A DNA stretch of 16,030 nucleotides, taken from the NCBI GenBank assembly GCA_002435365.1, contig DJMM01000035.1:73409-89438 (forward strand), in the 5' to 3' direction. Made by a program: the position numbers and the translations under genes. Numbering within the stretch: the stretch's first letter is position 1; every line of letters begins with the position of its first letter. Below the pieces are notes generated by a model. It was not told the origin of the DNA. It was given only the letters and a program-made list of their open reading frames with translations, and did no database searches. The stretch is from Ignavibacteriales bacterium UBA6490. Its GTDB lineage: Bacteria; Bacteroidota; Ignavibacteria; Ignavibacteriales; Ignavibacteriaceae. Shown one piece after another: positions 1 through 6,792 of this stretch.

Positions 1-573
1 GTAAAAATTCTGGCGCAGGATAAATATGTAAGAGCGGTAAGAAAAGGACTGGGAGACTGTAAAACGCCGGCAAATTATGCTGCCAGCCTGCTGGCCACCG
101 AAGAAGCCCATAAAGAGGGTTTTACTCAGGTGCTGTGGATGGACGGCGTTGAACAGAAATATATTGAAGAGGTCGGAACTATGAATGTTTTTGTCCGCTT
201 CAAAAATGAGATTGCAACTCCAAAGCTTACCGGGAGTATTCTTCCTGGAATTACCCGTTTGTCGGTTATTCAGATTCTGAAAGACTGGGAGATGAATATT
301 ACCGAAAGACTGATCAGCATGGATGAAATTATCTCAGAATATAAACAGGGAAACGTGCTCGGTATGTTCGGTACCGGTACCGCAGCAATTATTTCAACAA
401 TTGGAATGCTGAAGTTTAAGGATTTCGAGATGAAATTTGACTGCGACAAGCCGGGTGATCTTGCCGTAAAGCTGTTCCAGAAACTTACTTCAATTCATTA
501 CGCTAAAACAGAAGATAATTATAACTGGCTGCTTCACGTTGAGAAAAAGGAATTAAAGCCGGTTAATGGTTAA
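1..573 (+). CDS. ilvE: Branched-chain amino acid aminotransferase, C-terminal part (5' end outside window)
   Basis: This is a PLP-dependent class IV aminotransferase that interconverts leucine, isoleucine and valine with their 2-oxo acids. The frame is open from base 1, and about 190 residues are visible. They contain GDCKTPANYAASL, then QVLWMDGVEQKYIEEVGTMN, which are hallmarks of the BCAT branch that includes the mitochondrial enzymes. Further on is a glycine-rich GTGTAA turn, expected to hold the cofactor phosphate. The Schiff-base lysine must lie upstream of the window. Family members have about 350 residues, so roughly 160 are missing. The stop codon at 571-573 lies inside the start of the alkaline phosphatase gene (8-bp overlap), suggesting translational coupling although no metabolic link is obvious. 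The family call is firm; the symbol follows the usual name for this activity. Confidence 0.93.
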   Translation, partial: VKILAQDKYVRAVRKGLGDCKTPANYAASLLATEEAHKEGFTQVLWMDGVEQKYIEEVGTMNVFVRFKNEIATPKLTGSILPGITRLSVIQILKDWEMNITERLISMDEIISEYKQGNVLGMFGTGTAAIISTIGMLKFKDFEMKFDCDKPGDLAVKLFQKLTSIHYAKTEDNYNWLLHVEKKELKPVNG

Positions 574-1648
574 AAAAGTTTTTCTTTACTTTATTCTTTT
601 TACAGGAATAATTCTGTCCCAAAAACTGCCCGAAAACATCATTATTCTTATCGGCGACGGAATGGGGCTTGATTATGTTACTGCTAATATTGTTTCGGAT
701 AAGGATAATCCGTTCGTGAAATTTACATCGATCGGATTATCCCTTACTTCATCCGCAAAAAATCTTATCACTGATTCAGGGGCCGGGGCTACCGCACTAT
801 CCACCGGCTACCGATCTTATAATCATGCAATCGGGGTTGATACCCTTCAAAAACCGTTGCTTAACCTTCTCGAACTTGCTGAAAGATCGGGTAAAAACAG
901 TGGTGTTATTGCAACCGGCTCGGTTACTGATGCCACCCCTGCATCTTTTCTTGCCCACGTTGCGGATCGCCAGTACGAAACTGAAATAGCTCGACAGACT
1001 TATTACGGCGATGCCGATGTGGTTATCGGCGGCGGGAGATCTTTTTTCTCTTCGGCTGGAAAAGGGGGCAGGCAGATTGAAACTATTGACTATATAGACT
1101 CCATGAAAAACAGAGGCTATAATTATTTTGAGGATCTTAAAAATCTCAGAAATATTAAACCGGATAAACCTCTCTTTATTCTTCTTGAAAATAAGGGACT
1201 TAAACCTGCCGGTGAAAGAGATTATGGACTGGCCGACATGGTTTCCGCTGCACTTAATTACTTTACTCTCAGCAAAAAGGGCTTTGTGCTGATGGTCGAG
1301 GGATCCCAGATAGACTGGGCAGCCCACGATAACAAGACCAGCCAGATGTTAAAAGAAATTGACGATTTTACAGAGGCTGTAAATACCGCGCTGGATTTTG
1401 CCGGAAAAAATAAAAATACGCTCGTAATTGTAACCAGCGATCATGAAACCGGCGGAGGCTCACTTAATGGTGGCAACCTTGACGGTACAGATCTGGATAT
1501 AGAATTCAATACTACCGGACATACCGCCGGCATGGTAGGTATCTTTGCCAAAGGCCCCGGTGAAGAAAATTTCCGCTGCATTATGCCCAATAATTATATC
1601 GCGAGAAAACTTTTCCGTCTTCTGGATCCCGGTTATAAATTTCATTAG
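566..1648 (+). CDS. Secreted alkaline phosphatase (PhoA-type family)
   Basis: A metal-dependent phosphomonoesterase, 360 residues, shorter than E. coli PhoA (471 with its signal). Residues 1-18 form a signal peptide, with cleavage probably before Q19. Catalytic positions are readable by comparison with PhoA: D31 in GDGMG, nucleophile S71 in DSGAGATALSTG, D122 and T124 in VTDATPASF, E245, D250 and H254 in VEGSQIDWAAH, D292 and H293 in SDHETGGG, and H319 in TTGHTAG. All two-zinc-plus-magnesium ligands therefore appear present, so an active periplasmic or surface phosphatase is expected. The ATG overlaps the aminotransferase stop by 8 bp. No Pho-box-like motif can be placed because the upstream region is coding. 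A large minus-strand reading frame inside this gene is a shadow. Confidence 0.95.
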   Translation: MVKKVFLYFILFTGIILSQKLPENIIILIGDGMGLDYVTANIVSDKDNPFVKFTSIGLSLTSSAKNLITDSGAGATALSTGYRSYNHAIGVDTLQKPLLNLLELAERSGKNSGVIATGSVTDATPASFLAHVADRQYETEIARQTYYGDADVVIGGGRSFFSSAGKGGRQIETIDYIDSMKNRGYNYFEDLKNLRNIKPDKPLFILLENKGLKPAGERDYGLADMVSAALNYFTLSKKGFVLMVEGSQIDWAAHDNKTSQMLKEIDDFTEAVNTALDFAGKNKNTLVIVTSDHETGGGSLNGGNLDGTDLDIEFNTTGHTAGMVGIFAKGPGEENFRCIMPNNYIARKLFRLLDPGYKFH

Positions 1649-1661
1649 AAAACCCGGATCC
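1624..1661 (+). terminator. Hairpin over the phosphatase stop codon, possible weak terminator or 3' end stabiliser
   Basis: GGATCCCGGTT (1624-1634) faces AACCCGGATCC (1651-1661). They form an 11-bp stem with one C-C mismatch and a 16-nt loop that contains the TAG stop codon. No T-run follows, so it is not a textbook intrinsic terminator. The strand and function are inferred only from its place at the end of the phosphatase gene. Confidence 0.35.
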
Positions 1662-1739
1662 GGCTCTTAAATTCTAACCACTACCCAAAATCTATCTATA
1701 AATTTTATCCCCCGTATATGTTTCCGGAACTGTTTTTAA

Positions 1740-1860
1740 TCAGAATCTGAACCCGGTCTAATATGAGTATATTCTAATAAAAATCGGATCAGAATCGGGT
1801 TAGACCGGGGTTAGAATCAGGTCAGAACGGAATCAGAAGCCCAACCTGGACAGAATGTAA
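1740..1860. repeat. Mixed-orientation array of imperfect 11-bp repeats upstream of lexA
   Basis: Six contiguous direct units run from 1778 to 1843 with an exact 11-bp period: TAAAAATCGGA, TCAGAATCGGG, TTAGACCGGGG, TTAGAATCAGG, TCAGAACGGAA, TCAGAAGCCCA. The approximate consensus is TYAGAAYCGGG. A seventh direct unit precedes them at 1740-1750 (TCAGAATCTGA). Two inverted units lie at 1751-1761 (reverse complement TTAGACCGGGT) and 1767-1777 (reverse complement TTAGAATATAC). A further partial unit lies at 1850-1860 (ACAGAATGTAA), just before the -35 box. The period is close to one helical turn, which would put repeats on one face of the DNA. I do not recognise the element. Confidence 0.7.
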
Positions 1861-1869
1861 TTAATGTAC

Positions 1870-1898
1870 TTGACAAGTGTCCATCTGTTCACTATATT
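1870..1898 (+). promoter_or_regulatory. Predicted sigma70-type promoter of lexA
   Basis: TTGACA at 1870-1875 and TATATT at 1893-1898 are separated by exactly 17 bp. The expected transcription start is near 1905, leaving a leader of about 20 nt with no recognisable Shine-Dalgarno sequence before the ATG at 1925. Confidence 0.65.
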
Positions 1899-1911
1899 AG
1901 TACTAGTAAAC
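1887..1911. promoter_or_regulatory. Inverted repeat overlapping the lexA -10 box, candidate LexA operator
   Basis: GTTCACTA (1887-1894) and TAGTAAAC (1904-1911) are inverted with 7 of 8 matches and a 9-bp spacer. The element covers the -10 box and the predicted start site, as expected for autorepression. Within it are the overlapping palindromes TAGTACTA and TACTAGTA. It matches neither the CTGT-N8-ACAG nor the GAAC-N4-GTTC operator types, so its assignment to LexA rests on position only. Confidence 0.45.
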
Positions 1912-1924
1912 AAATGAGCACTAT

Positions 1925-2554
1925 ATGTCACTGGAATTAACAGAAAAACAAGAACAGATTTTTAACTTTATAAGGGAATTCAGAAACAAGAGCGGTTTTC
2001 CTCCTACTTTAAGAGAGATTGGGCAGCGTTTCGGTATTTCTTCCACTTTTGGAGTAAAAAGGCATCTCGATGCGCTTGTTAAGAAAGGGTATCTCAGCAT
2101 TGAAAGCAATGCCAGCCGCGGTATTAAATTTACAAGGTCGGCCGATGAAGATGAATTTTTATCCGGTGTCAGGAAAATCCCTGTAATCGGTCGTGTGGCT
2201 GCTGGTACTCCTATCCTGGCCATGGAAAATATTGAAGGCAGCATTATACTGGACCAGTCGCTTACCGGTAAATCTTCAAACTGTTATGCCCTAAAGGTAA
2301 AAGGGGACAGTATGATAAACGCAGGGATTTTTGAAGGTGATCTTGTAATTGTCGCTCCCCAGAAAAATGCACAGAACGATGAAATAATTGTAGCCCGCAT
2401 AGATGACGAGGTAACGGTTAAAAGATTTGAATACAGAAATAAAAGGGCAATGTTAATTCCTGAGAATGAAAGCTATTTACCGATAGATATTACCGGGAAA
2501 GAAGATTTTTCCGTTGTCGGAAAAGTAATAGGTGTTCTCAGGTGGATGAATTAG
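1925..2554 (+). CDS. lexA: LexA repressor, self-cleaving SOS regulator
   Basis: LexA represses DNA-damage genes and inactivates itself by cleavage when stimulated by RecA filaments. The 209 residues have the standard layout. Residues 1-70 are a winged helix-turn-helix with SGFPPTLREIGQRFGISS and KRHLDALVKKGYL. A linker follows, then the peptidase S24 domain. The cleavage site is A93-G94 in GRVAAGTP, the nucleophile is S129 in KGDSM, and the general base is K166 in VTVKRF, equivalent to S119 and K156 of E. coli. All parts for autoproteolysis are present. The ATG at 1925 sits about 20 nt from the predicted transcription start without a Shine-Dalgarno sequence. The WYL-like gene starts 11 bp after the stop, so the two are probably cotranscribed. 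Confidence 0.97.
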   Translation: MSLELTEKQEQIFNFIREFRNKSGFPPTLREIGQRFGISSTFGVKRHLDALVKKGYLSIESNASRGIKFTRSADEDEFLSGVRKIPVIGRVAAGTPILAMENIEGSIILDQSLTGKSSNCYALKVKGDSMINAGIFEGDLVIVAPQKNAQNDEIIVARIDDEVTVKRFEYRNKRAMLIPENESYLPIDITGKEDFSVVGKVIGVLRWMN

Positions 2555-2565
2555 AGGAAAATAAA

Positions 2566-2814
2566 ATGAAAACAGAAATATTTTCTAAGGCAATTTATTA
2601 CAGAAACATGATAAAGTTTCTTTATTTTCTGAACGAAACAGTAATTGAACCATATTTTATATCGTGTGAAAAAACCGGCAAGAAATATTTATATGGCCGA
2701 ATTCCTTCATCGAACCATGTTAAGCGTTTTGAATTCAGCGCCATAACCAACATTAAGATCCTGGGGGATAAAAAGTTCTCGCCGGTTATCCCGATAAGAA
2801 ATATGCCAAATTAA
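2566..2814 (+). CDS. Small stand-alone WYL-like domain protein
   Basis: A predicted 82-residue cytoplasmic protein. I chose the ATG at 2566 because GAGGA at 2554-2558 lies 7 nt before it; an in-frame GTG at 2542 would add eight residues inside lexA. The sequence follows the order of WYL-domain landmarks: AIYYRNMIKFLYF near the N-terminus, VIEPYFI (26-32), a YLYG strand at 41-44 where KYL stands for the usual WYL, and VKRFEFSAITNIKI (52-65). WYL domains bind nucleic-acid or nucleotide ligands and are usually fused to a helix-turn-helix; here there is no DNA-binding domain and no C-terminal extension. Placement directly behind lexA suggests a DNA-damage-related role. Assignment is by eye and moderate; a different small beta-barrel fold is possible. 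Confidence 0.6.
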   Translation: MKTEIFSKAIYYRNMIKFLYFLNETVIEPYFISCEKTGKKYLYGRIPSSNHVKRFEFSAITNIKILGDKKFSPVIPIRNMPN

Positions 2815-2825
2815 AGGAGCTCATA

Positions 2826-3248
2826 ATGATGCTTGGAAAAAGAGAAAGCGTGGATTTACTTGTTGAAGAATTCTGGCGTAAAGGTTATTTGACCTTAAGG
2901 CGCCGGTACGGTACATATCTTCCGGAACCTTCCAAAATAGGCGATTTTGAAGTTGATGTGGTTGCAAAGCATGGCAGAAGCTATGCTATCGGAATTACTC
3001 TGACCAGCGAAGATCTGAATAATCCTGATATCTCGTCAAAGATAACATACCTAGCATCCAGACAAACGAGATTTACAAGCGACAAAGTACTTCTTTTTAT
3101 CGGTGTTCCCCTTGATAACCTGATACAGGCAAAAGAGCTGATCAAAATTCTTGATAAAAATATTGCAGCCAATATAAAAATTATCCCTATTTCGGAAAGA
3201 AAAGAGCTGACTGCAGGAAAAAGAAGAAACAGAACTTTGTTTTCATAA
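2826..3248 (+). CDS. Protein resembling a PD-(D/E)XK nuclease fold, catalytic motif apparently lost
   Basis: A 140-residue soluble protein with no signal peptide. AAGGAG at 2814-2819 lies 6 nt before the ATG at 2826 (a second ATG follows at once); the gap after the WYL-like gene is 11 bp. An N-terminal helix (about 6-20, VDLLVEEFWRKGYLTL) is followed by GDFEVDVVAKHGRSYAIGITLT (39-60). That pattern is like the core of restriction-endonuclease folds, in which an acidic residue (here D44) is followed by a hairpin and then E-x-K. In this protein the E-x-K positions read G56-I57-T58, so the usual catalytic pair is missing. LLFIGVPL at 89-96 could be a later core strand. It may bind DNA without cutting, or be an unrelated alpha/beta fold. 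Probably in one operon with lexA. Function unknown. Confidence 0.5.
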   Translation: MMLGKRESVDLLVEEFWRKGYLTLRRRYGTYLPEPSKIGDFEVDVVAKHGRSYAIGITLTSEDLNNPDISSKITYLASRQTRFTSDKVLLFIGVPLDNLIQAKELIKILDKNIAANIKIIPISERKELTAGKRRNRTLFS

Positions 3249-3285
3249 AGTTCGAAGCTGAAAGATTCTGGTGCTGAAAATTTCA

Positions 3286-3324
3286 GGGGCGGTAATTAGT
3301 TCCGCCCCCCATCCTCCCTTTTTT
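3286..3324 (+). terminator. Candidate rho-independent terminator after the lexA operon
   Basis: GGGGCGG (3286-3292) and CCGCCCC (3302-3308) make a perfect 7-bp GC-rich stem with a 9-nt loop. The T6 run lies at 3319-3324, ten bases beyond the stem, which is farther than in a classical intrinsic terminator. Confidence 0.5.
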
Positions 3325-3402
3325 AACAAACCTTCTTTTTACCCTTTTAATAGAATCCCGTTATTCTTAATTTTCTGCATATAAAATCAGCCGGCTCATT
3401 TC

Positions 3403-3431
3403 TTGACATTCATCAGCCCTGAATTTATTTT
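3403..3431 (+). promoter_or_regulatory. Predicted promoter of the uppS-bamA envelope cluster
   Basis: TTGACA at 3403-3408 and TATTTT at 3426-3431 are spaced by 17 bp, placing a start near 3438. It follows the terminator candidate after the lexA operon and precedes uppS. The match is good but unverified. Confidence 0.5.
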
Positions 3432-3462
3432 TACAGGCTTATATCATTAATTAGGATAAAGA

Positions 3463-4284
3463 TTGGCAAAAAGGCGGTCTGCCGCAGATGAAAGTATTCA
3501 GCAGGAGCTAAAAAGTTCCGGTGAAATACCGTTACATATTGCAGTTATTATGGACGGCAACGGGAGATGGGCAAAAAGAAGGGGTCTTCCGAGGGTTGCC
3601 GGCCACAAAATGGGTGTCGACTCTGTACGGGATACGGTTGAAGCATGCGCCCAGCTAGGTGTAAAATATCTTACTTTATACACTTTTTCCACAGAGAACT
3701 GGAACAGACCGCGGGAGGAAGTCTCCACGCTGATGCGTCTTTTGCTGAGAAGCTTAAAGGACGAAACCGATGAACTTCATCAGAATGATATTCGTCTAAC
3801 CACAATCGGTGATATTTCCGCTCTTCCGGTTGAGGTTCAAAAGCAGCTTAAAGAAGCAAAAGAAAAGACCAGGAATAATAAAAGAATGACATTAAACCTT
3901 GCCCTTAGTTATTCCGGCAGGTGGGAGCTTCTCGAAGCATTCAGGAATATTTCATCAAAGATAAAAAACGGTGAGATGGAGCCTGATGAAATAAATGAGC
4001 AATGTGTATCCGAATATCTGACAACTAAAAATATCCCCGATCCCGATTTACTTATCAGGACAAGCGGGGAATTCAGGGTAAGTAATTTTTTATTATGGCA
4101 GATTGCATATACGGAATTTTTTATATCTGATGTATACTGGCCTGATTTCAGACGGAAACATCTTTACGAAGCAATAAAGGTTTTTCAGAAGAGAGAAAGA
4201 AGATTCGGGCTTGTGAGTGAACAAATAAAAAAGAAGATTAAAGGTTTAAAGGATGTTTCAAAATCCTCCAAAGACACTGCATAA
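3463..4284 (+). CDS. uppS: Undecaprenyl diphosphate synthase (cis-prenyltransferase)
   Basis: Adds isopentenyl units in cis to farnesyl diphosphate to make the C55 carrier for peptidoglycan and surface polysaccharides; it acts at the cytoplasmic membrane. The 273 residues carry HIAVIMDGNGRWAKRRG with the catalytic aspartate D31, H48 in AGHKMG, FSTENWNRP at 75-83, and DLLIRTSGEFRVSNFLLWQ at 195-213 with R199 and R205 for substrate binding. Most family members read TGGE where this one has TSGE (S201), a mild change. The start is a TTG at 3463, supported by AGGA at 3453-3456 with 6-nt spacing; translation from here also gives a normal-length N-terminus. The last 32 bp overlap the start of bamA. 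Confidence 0.96.
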   Translation: MAKRRSAADESIQQELKSSGEIPLHIAVIMDGNGRWAKRRGLPRVAGHKMGVDSVRDTVEACAQLGVKYLTLYTFSTENWNRPREEVSTLMRLLLRSLKDETDELHQNDIRLTTIGDISALPVEVQKQLKEAKEKTRNNKRMTLNLALSYSGRWELLEAFRNISSKIKNGEMEPDEINEQCVSEYLTTKNIPDPDLLIRTSGEFRVSNFLLWQIAYTEFFISDVYWPDFRRKHLYEAIKVFQKRERRFGLVSEQIKKKIKGLKDVSKSSKDTA

Positions 4285-6754
4285 GGCATTTTTTATTTTA
4301 TTGATTTTTTTCTTATCGGCACCTGCCTTTTCCCAGGTTAATGTAGAAAATTATAAAATACTTGCAATTTCTGTACAGGGTAATAAAACTGCGGAAGCAA
4401 ATATTATAATCGCAAACAGCGGATTAAAAGTGGGGGAAGAAATACAGATACCCGGGGATAAAACTTTAACCGCAATCAAGCAGCTGTATGCGCTGAATAT
4501 TTTTTCAAATATAGAAATCATAAAGGAGAAAGAAGTAGGCGACGGAATTTTTCTCTTGATAAAAGTTGAGGAATTTCCAAGGATAGAAAAGGTCGAGTTT
4601 AAAGGCAATGATGAACTGAGCGAGGATGATATAAATGAAAAAATCACATTTATAAGGGGGCAGATATTAAAGCCTGCCGATATTTCCAGAATGAAACAGC
4701 GGATACTTGATGCATATGAGGAAGAGGGGTATCTTAATGCCGAAATATCGACAAAAACCTACCGTTATTTTACTGCAGATACAACCGAAGATGATATAAC
4801 AGTGATTTGGCGTAACGAAAAAGATCTTTCAGACGAATATCCTCTGGAATACCCGATTGATGAAATCACTTATTCAAACCTTATTGATAAAATAAAGGAC
4901 CGTGCACTTTTATTCCTGGATATCGAAGAAAATGAGGAAGTTACAGTAAGAGAAATCCAGTTCTCGGGGAACGATGCTTTTAGTAATGATGACCTTAAAG
5001 GCGAGATGGATGAAATTGAGGAGGCAAAGTGGTGGAAGTTCTGGAGCTCTGCTTCATTTGACCGGAAAAATTTTGAAAAGGATAAAGAACTGATAGTTAA
5101 CTTCTACAGGAAGAACGGGTACCGGGATGCCGGGCTGCTTTCTGATTCCATTATTTATTATAATGACAATAAGGATATGAAGATTGTTATGGAGGTTTAT
5201 GAAGGCCCCCAGTACAAACTCAGAAATATCGAGTGGGAAGGCAATACTGTATATCCGAACGAGGTTTTGAACCAGCGCATGGATTTTTCACCGGGTGATA
5301 TTTATGATTATGAAAAATTCCAGCAGAACCTTCGCGGCAACGAAAAACAAAATGACGTTTCATCATTATATCTGGATAACGGCTACCTTACTTTTAACCT
5401 TCGCCCAACGGAAATTAAAGTTGGTGAGGACTCTATCGACGTGATGATCAGGATTGAAGAAAAAAACCAGTTCAAGATCGGCAACGTAAATATCTTGGGA
5501 AATGATAAAACCAAGGACAAAGTAGTAAGAAGGGAATTATATACAATCCCCGGAGACTATTTTAACCGCGCGCTTCTTATAAGAAGCATTCAGCAGCTGG
5601 CTAATCTTCAGTACTTCAATGTTGAAAAATTATACGGCCCGCAGGGCGTTGAATATAATCTTGCCAACGACAGTACGGTAAACGTTAGCTTCAGGGTGGA
5701 AGAAAAATCAAGCGATTACCTTAATGCATCTGTCGGCTACAGCGGCAGTTTCGGTTTCAGCGGGGCAGTCGGAGTTACACTGAATAATTTTTCAATTGCC
5801 GAACCTTTTTCACTGGGAGGCGGACAGGTATTAAGTTTTAACTGGCAGTTTGGTGTCGGCAACCTTTACAGAACATTTTCGCTCGGATTTACCGAACCAT
5901 GGTTTATGGATACCCCTACCCTTATCGGTTTTGAGGTATTCGACACCAGGCAGGCCTACATATATGATTTAAGACAGAGCGGAGGAACAATAAGGGTCGG
6001 CAGAAGGTTAAAATGGCCTGATGATTTCTTTTATATCCAGGGACTGTTCAGGTACCAGTACAATAATGTTATTGAAGGCCAGAATTTTTATGCAGAAGGA
6101 AAAACAAACCAGTTTACTGTCGGTGCCACTATAACCAGAAGAGATATTGATAATCCGATATTCCCCTCGCAGGGATCCAGCTTTAGTATTGACGGCGAAC
6201 TTTCAGGCGGACCTGTTCTTCCCGGTGACGTTGATTATTACAAACTTGGATTTAAGGCTGAGTGGTATAAAAGGTTATTCGGTTCTAACAGAATTGTTCT
6301 TTATTCCATTGCTGATCTGGGTTACCTGCAGGAACTTAAACTCGGAACCCCCATACAGCCCTTCGAGGAATATTATATGGGCGGCAACGGACTTGTAATT
6401 GCAACGGTGCCTTTAAGAGGTTATGATGACAGAACAGTTGGTCCCAGGAACCGTAATGGTGATGTTATCGGCGGACGAGTAATGACACGTTATACTATGG
6501 AATTAAGGTTTGCCGTTACACTGGATCCTATTCCGTTATACCTGCTCGCTTTTGCTGAAGCAGGAAATACATTCCGCAGTATAAATACGGCAGACTTCTT
6601 CGACTTAAGAAGATCTGTAGGTTTCGGAGCAAGAATTCTCATTAATCCGATCGGACTTATTGGTTTCGATCTGGGATACGGATTTGACAGAAAATTAACA
6701 GATAATAAAGATCCGTCCTGGTTGTTTCACTTCCAGTTCGGCAGAGGATTTTAA
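4253..6754 (+). CDS. bamA: BamA, outer-membrane protein assembly factor
   Basis: The central beta-barrel of the machine that folds and inserts outer-membrane proteins. The 833 residues start with a signal peptide (1-27, SAPAFS before Q28). Five POTRA domains follow at about 35-107, 110-192, 229-317, 320-402 and 405-485, recognisable from repeats such as VREIQFSGNDAFS and FKIGNVNILGNDKT. The 16-strand barrel fills 486-833. The conserved loop-6 RGY sits at 722-724 in VPLRGYDD, and the chain ends in phenylalanine (FQFGRGF), the typical C-terminal signature of barrel proteins. A tryptophan-rich insert, KWWKFW, lies in POTRA3. The ATG overlaps uppS by 32 bp; no other start would keep the signal peptide intact. 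Confidence 0.96.
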   Translation: MFQNPPKTLHKAFFILLIFFLSAPAFSQVNVENYKILAISVQGNKTAEANIIIANSGLKVGEEIQIPGDKTLTAIKQLYALNIFSNIEIIKEKEVGDGIFLLIKVEEFPRIEKVEFKGNDELSEDDINEKITFIRGQILKPADISRMKQRILDAYEEEGYLNAEISTKTYRYFTADTTEDDITVIWRNEKDLSDEYPLEYPIDEITYSNLIDKIKDRALLFLDIEENEEVTVREIQFSGNDAFSNDDLKGEMDEIEEAKWWKFWSSASFDRKNFEKDKELIVNFYRKNGYRDAGLLSDSIIYYNDNKDMKIVMEVYEGPQYKLRNIEWEGNTVYPNEVLNQRMDFSPGDIYDYEKFQQNLRGNEKQNDVSSLYLDNGYLTFNLRPTEIKVGEDSIDVMIRIEEKNQFKIGNVNILGNDKTKDKVVRRELYTIPGDYFNRALLIRSIQQLANLQYFNVEKLYGPQGVEYNLANDSTVNVSFRVEEKSSDYLNASVGYSGSFGFSGAVGVTLNNFSIAEPFSLGGGQVLSFNWQFGVGNLYRTFSLGFTEPWFMDTPTLIGFEVFDTRQAYIYDLRQSGGTIRVGRRLKWPDDFFYIQGLFRYQYNNVIEGQNFYAEGKTNQFTVGATITRRDIDNPIFPSQGSSFSIDGELSGGPVLPGDVDYYKLGFKAEWYKRLFGSNRIVLYSIADLGYLQELKLGTPIQPFEEYYMGGNGLVIATVPLRGYDDRTVGPRNRNGDVIGGRVMTRYTMELRFAVTLDPIPLYLLAFAEAGNTFRSINTADFFDLRRSVGFGARILINPIGLIGFDLGYGFDRKLTDNKDPSWLFHFQFGRGF

Positions 6755-6792
6755 ACTATTTTCTAAACTATTTAATATCAGAGGTAATCATA

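Noticed and set aside
797..1327. 176-codon minus-strand reading frame
   Set aside because: It lies wholly inside the alkaline phosphatase gene, whose motifs are intact; the translation is low-complexity and has no family features.
1740..1860. Repeat array as a CRISPR
   Set aside because: Units are 11 bp, contiguous and degenerate, with inverted members and no unique spacers, so it is not CRISPR-like.
2542..2565. GTG at 2542 as start of the WYL-like gene
   Set aside because: It lies inside lexA with no ribosome site at good spacing, while the ATG at 2566 has GAGGA 7 nt upstream.
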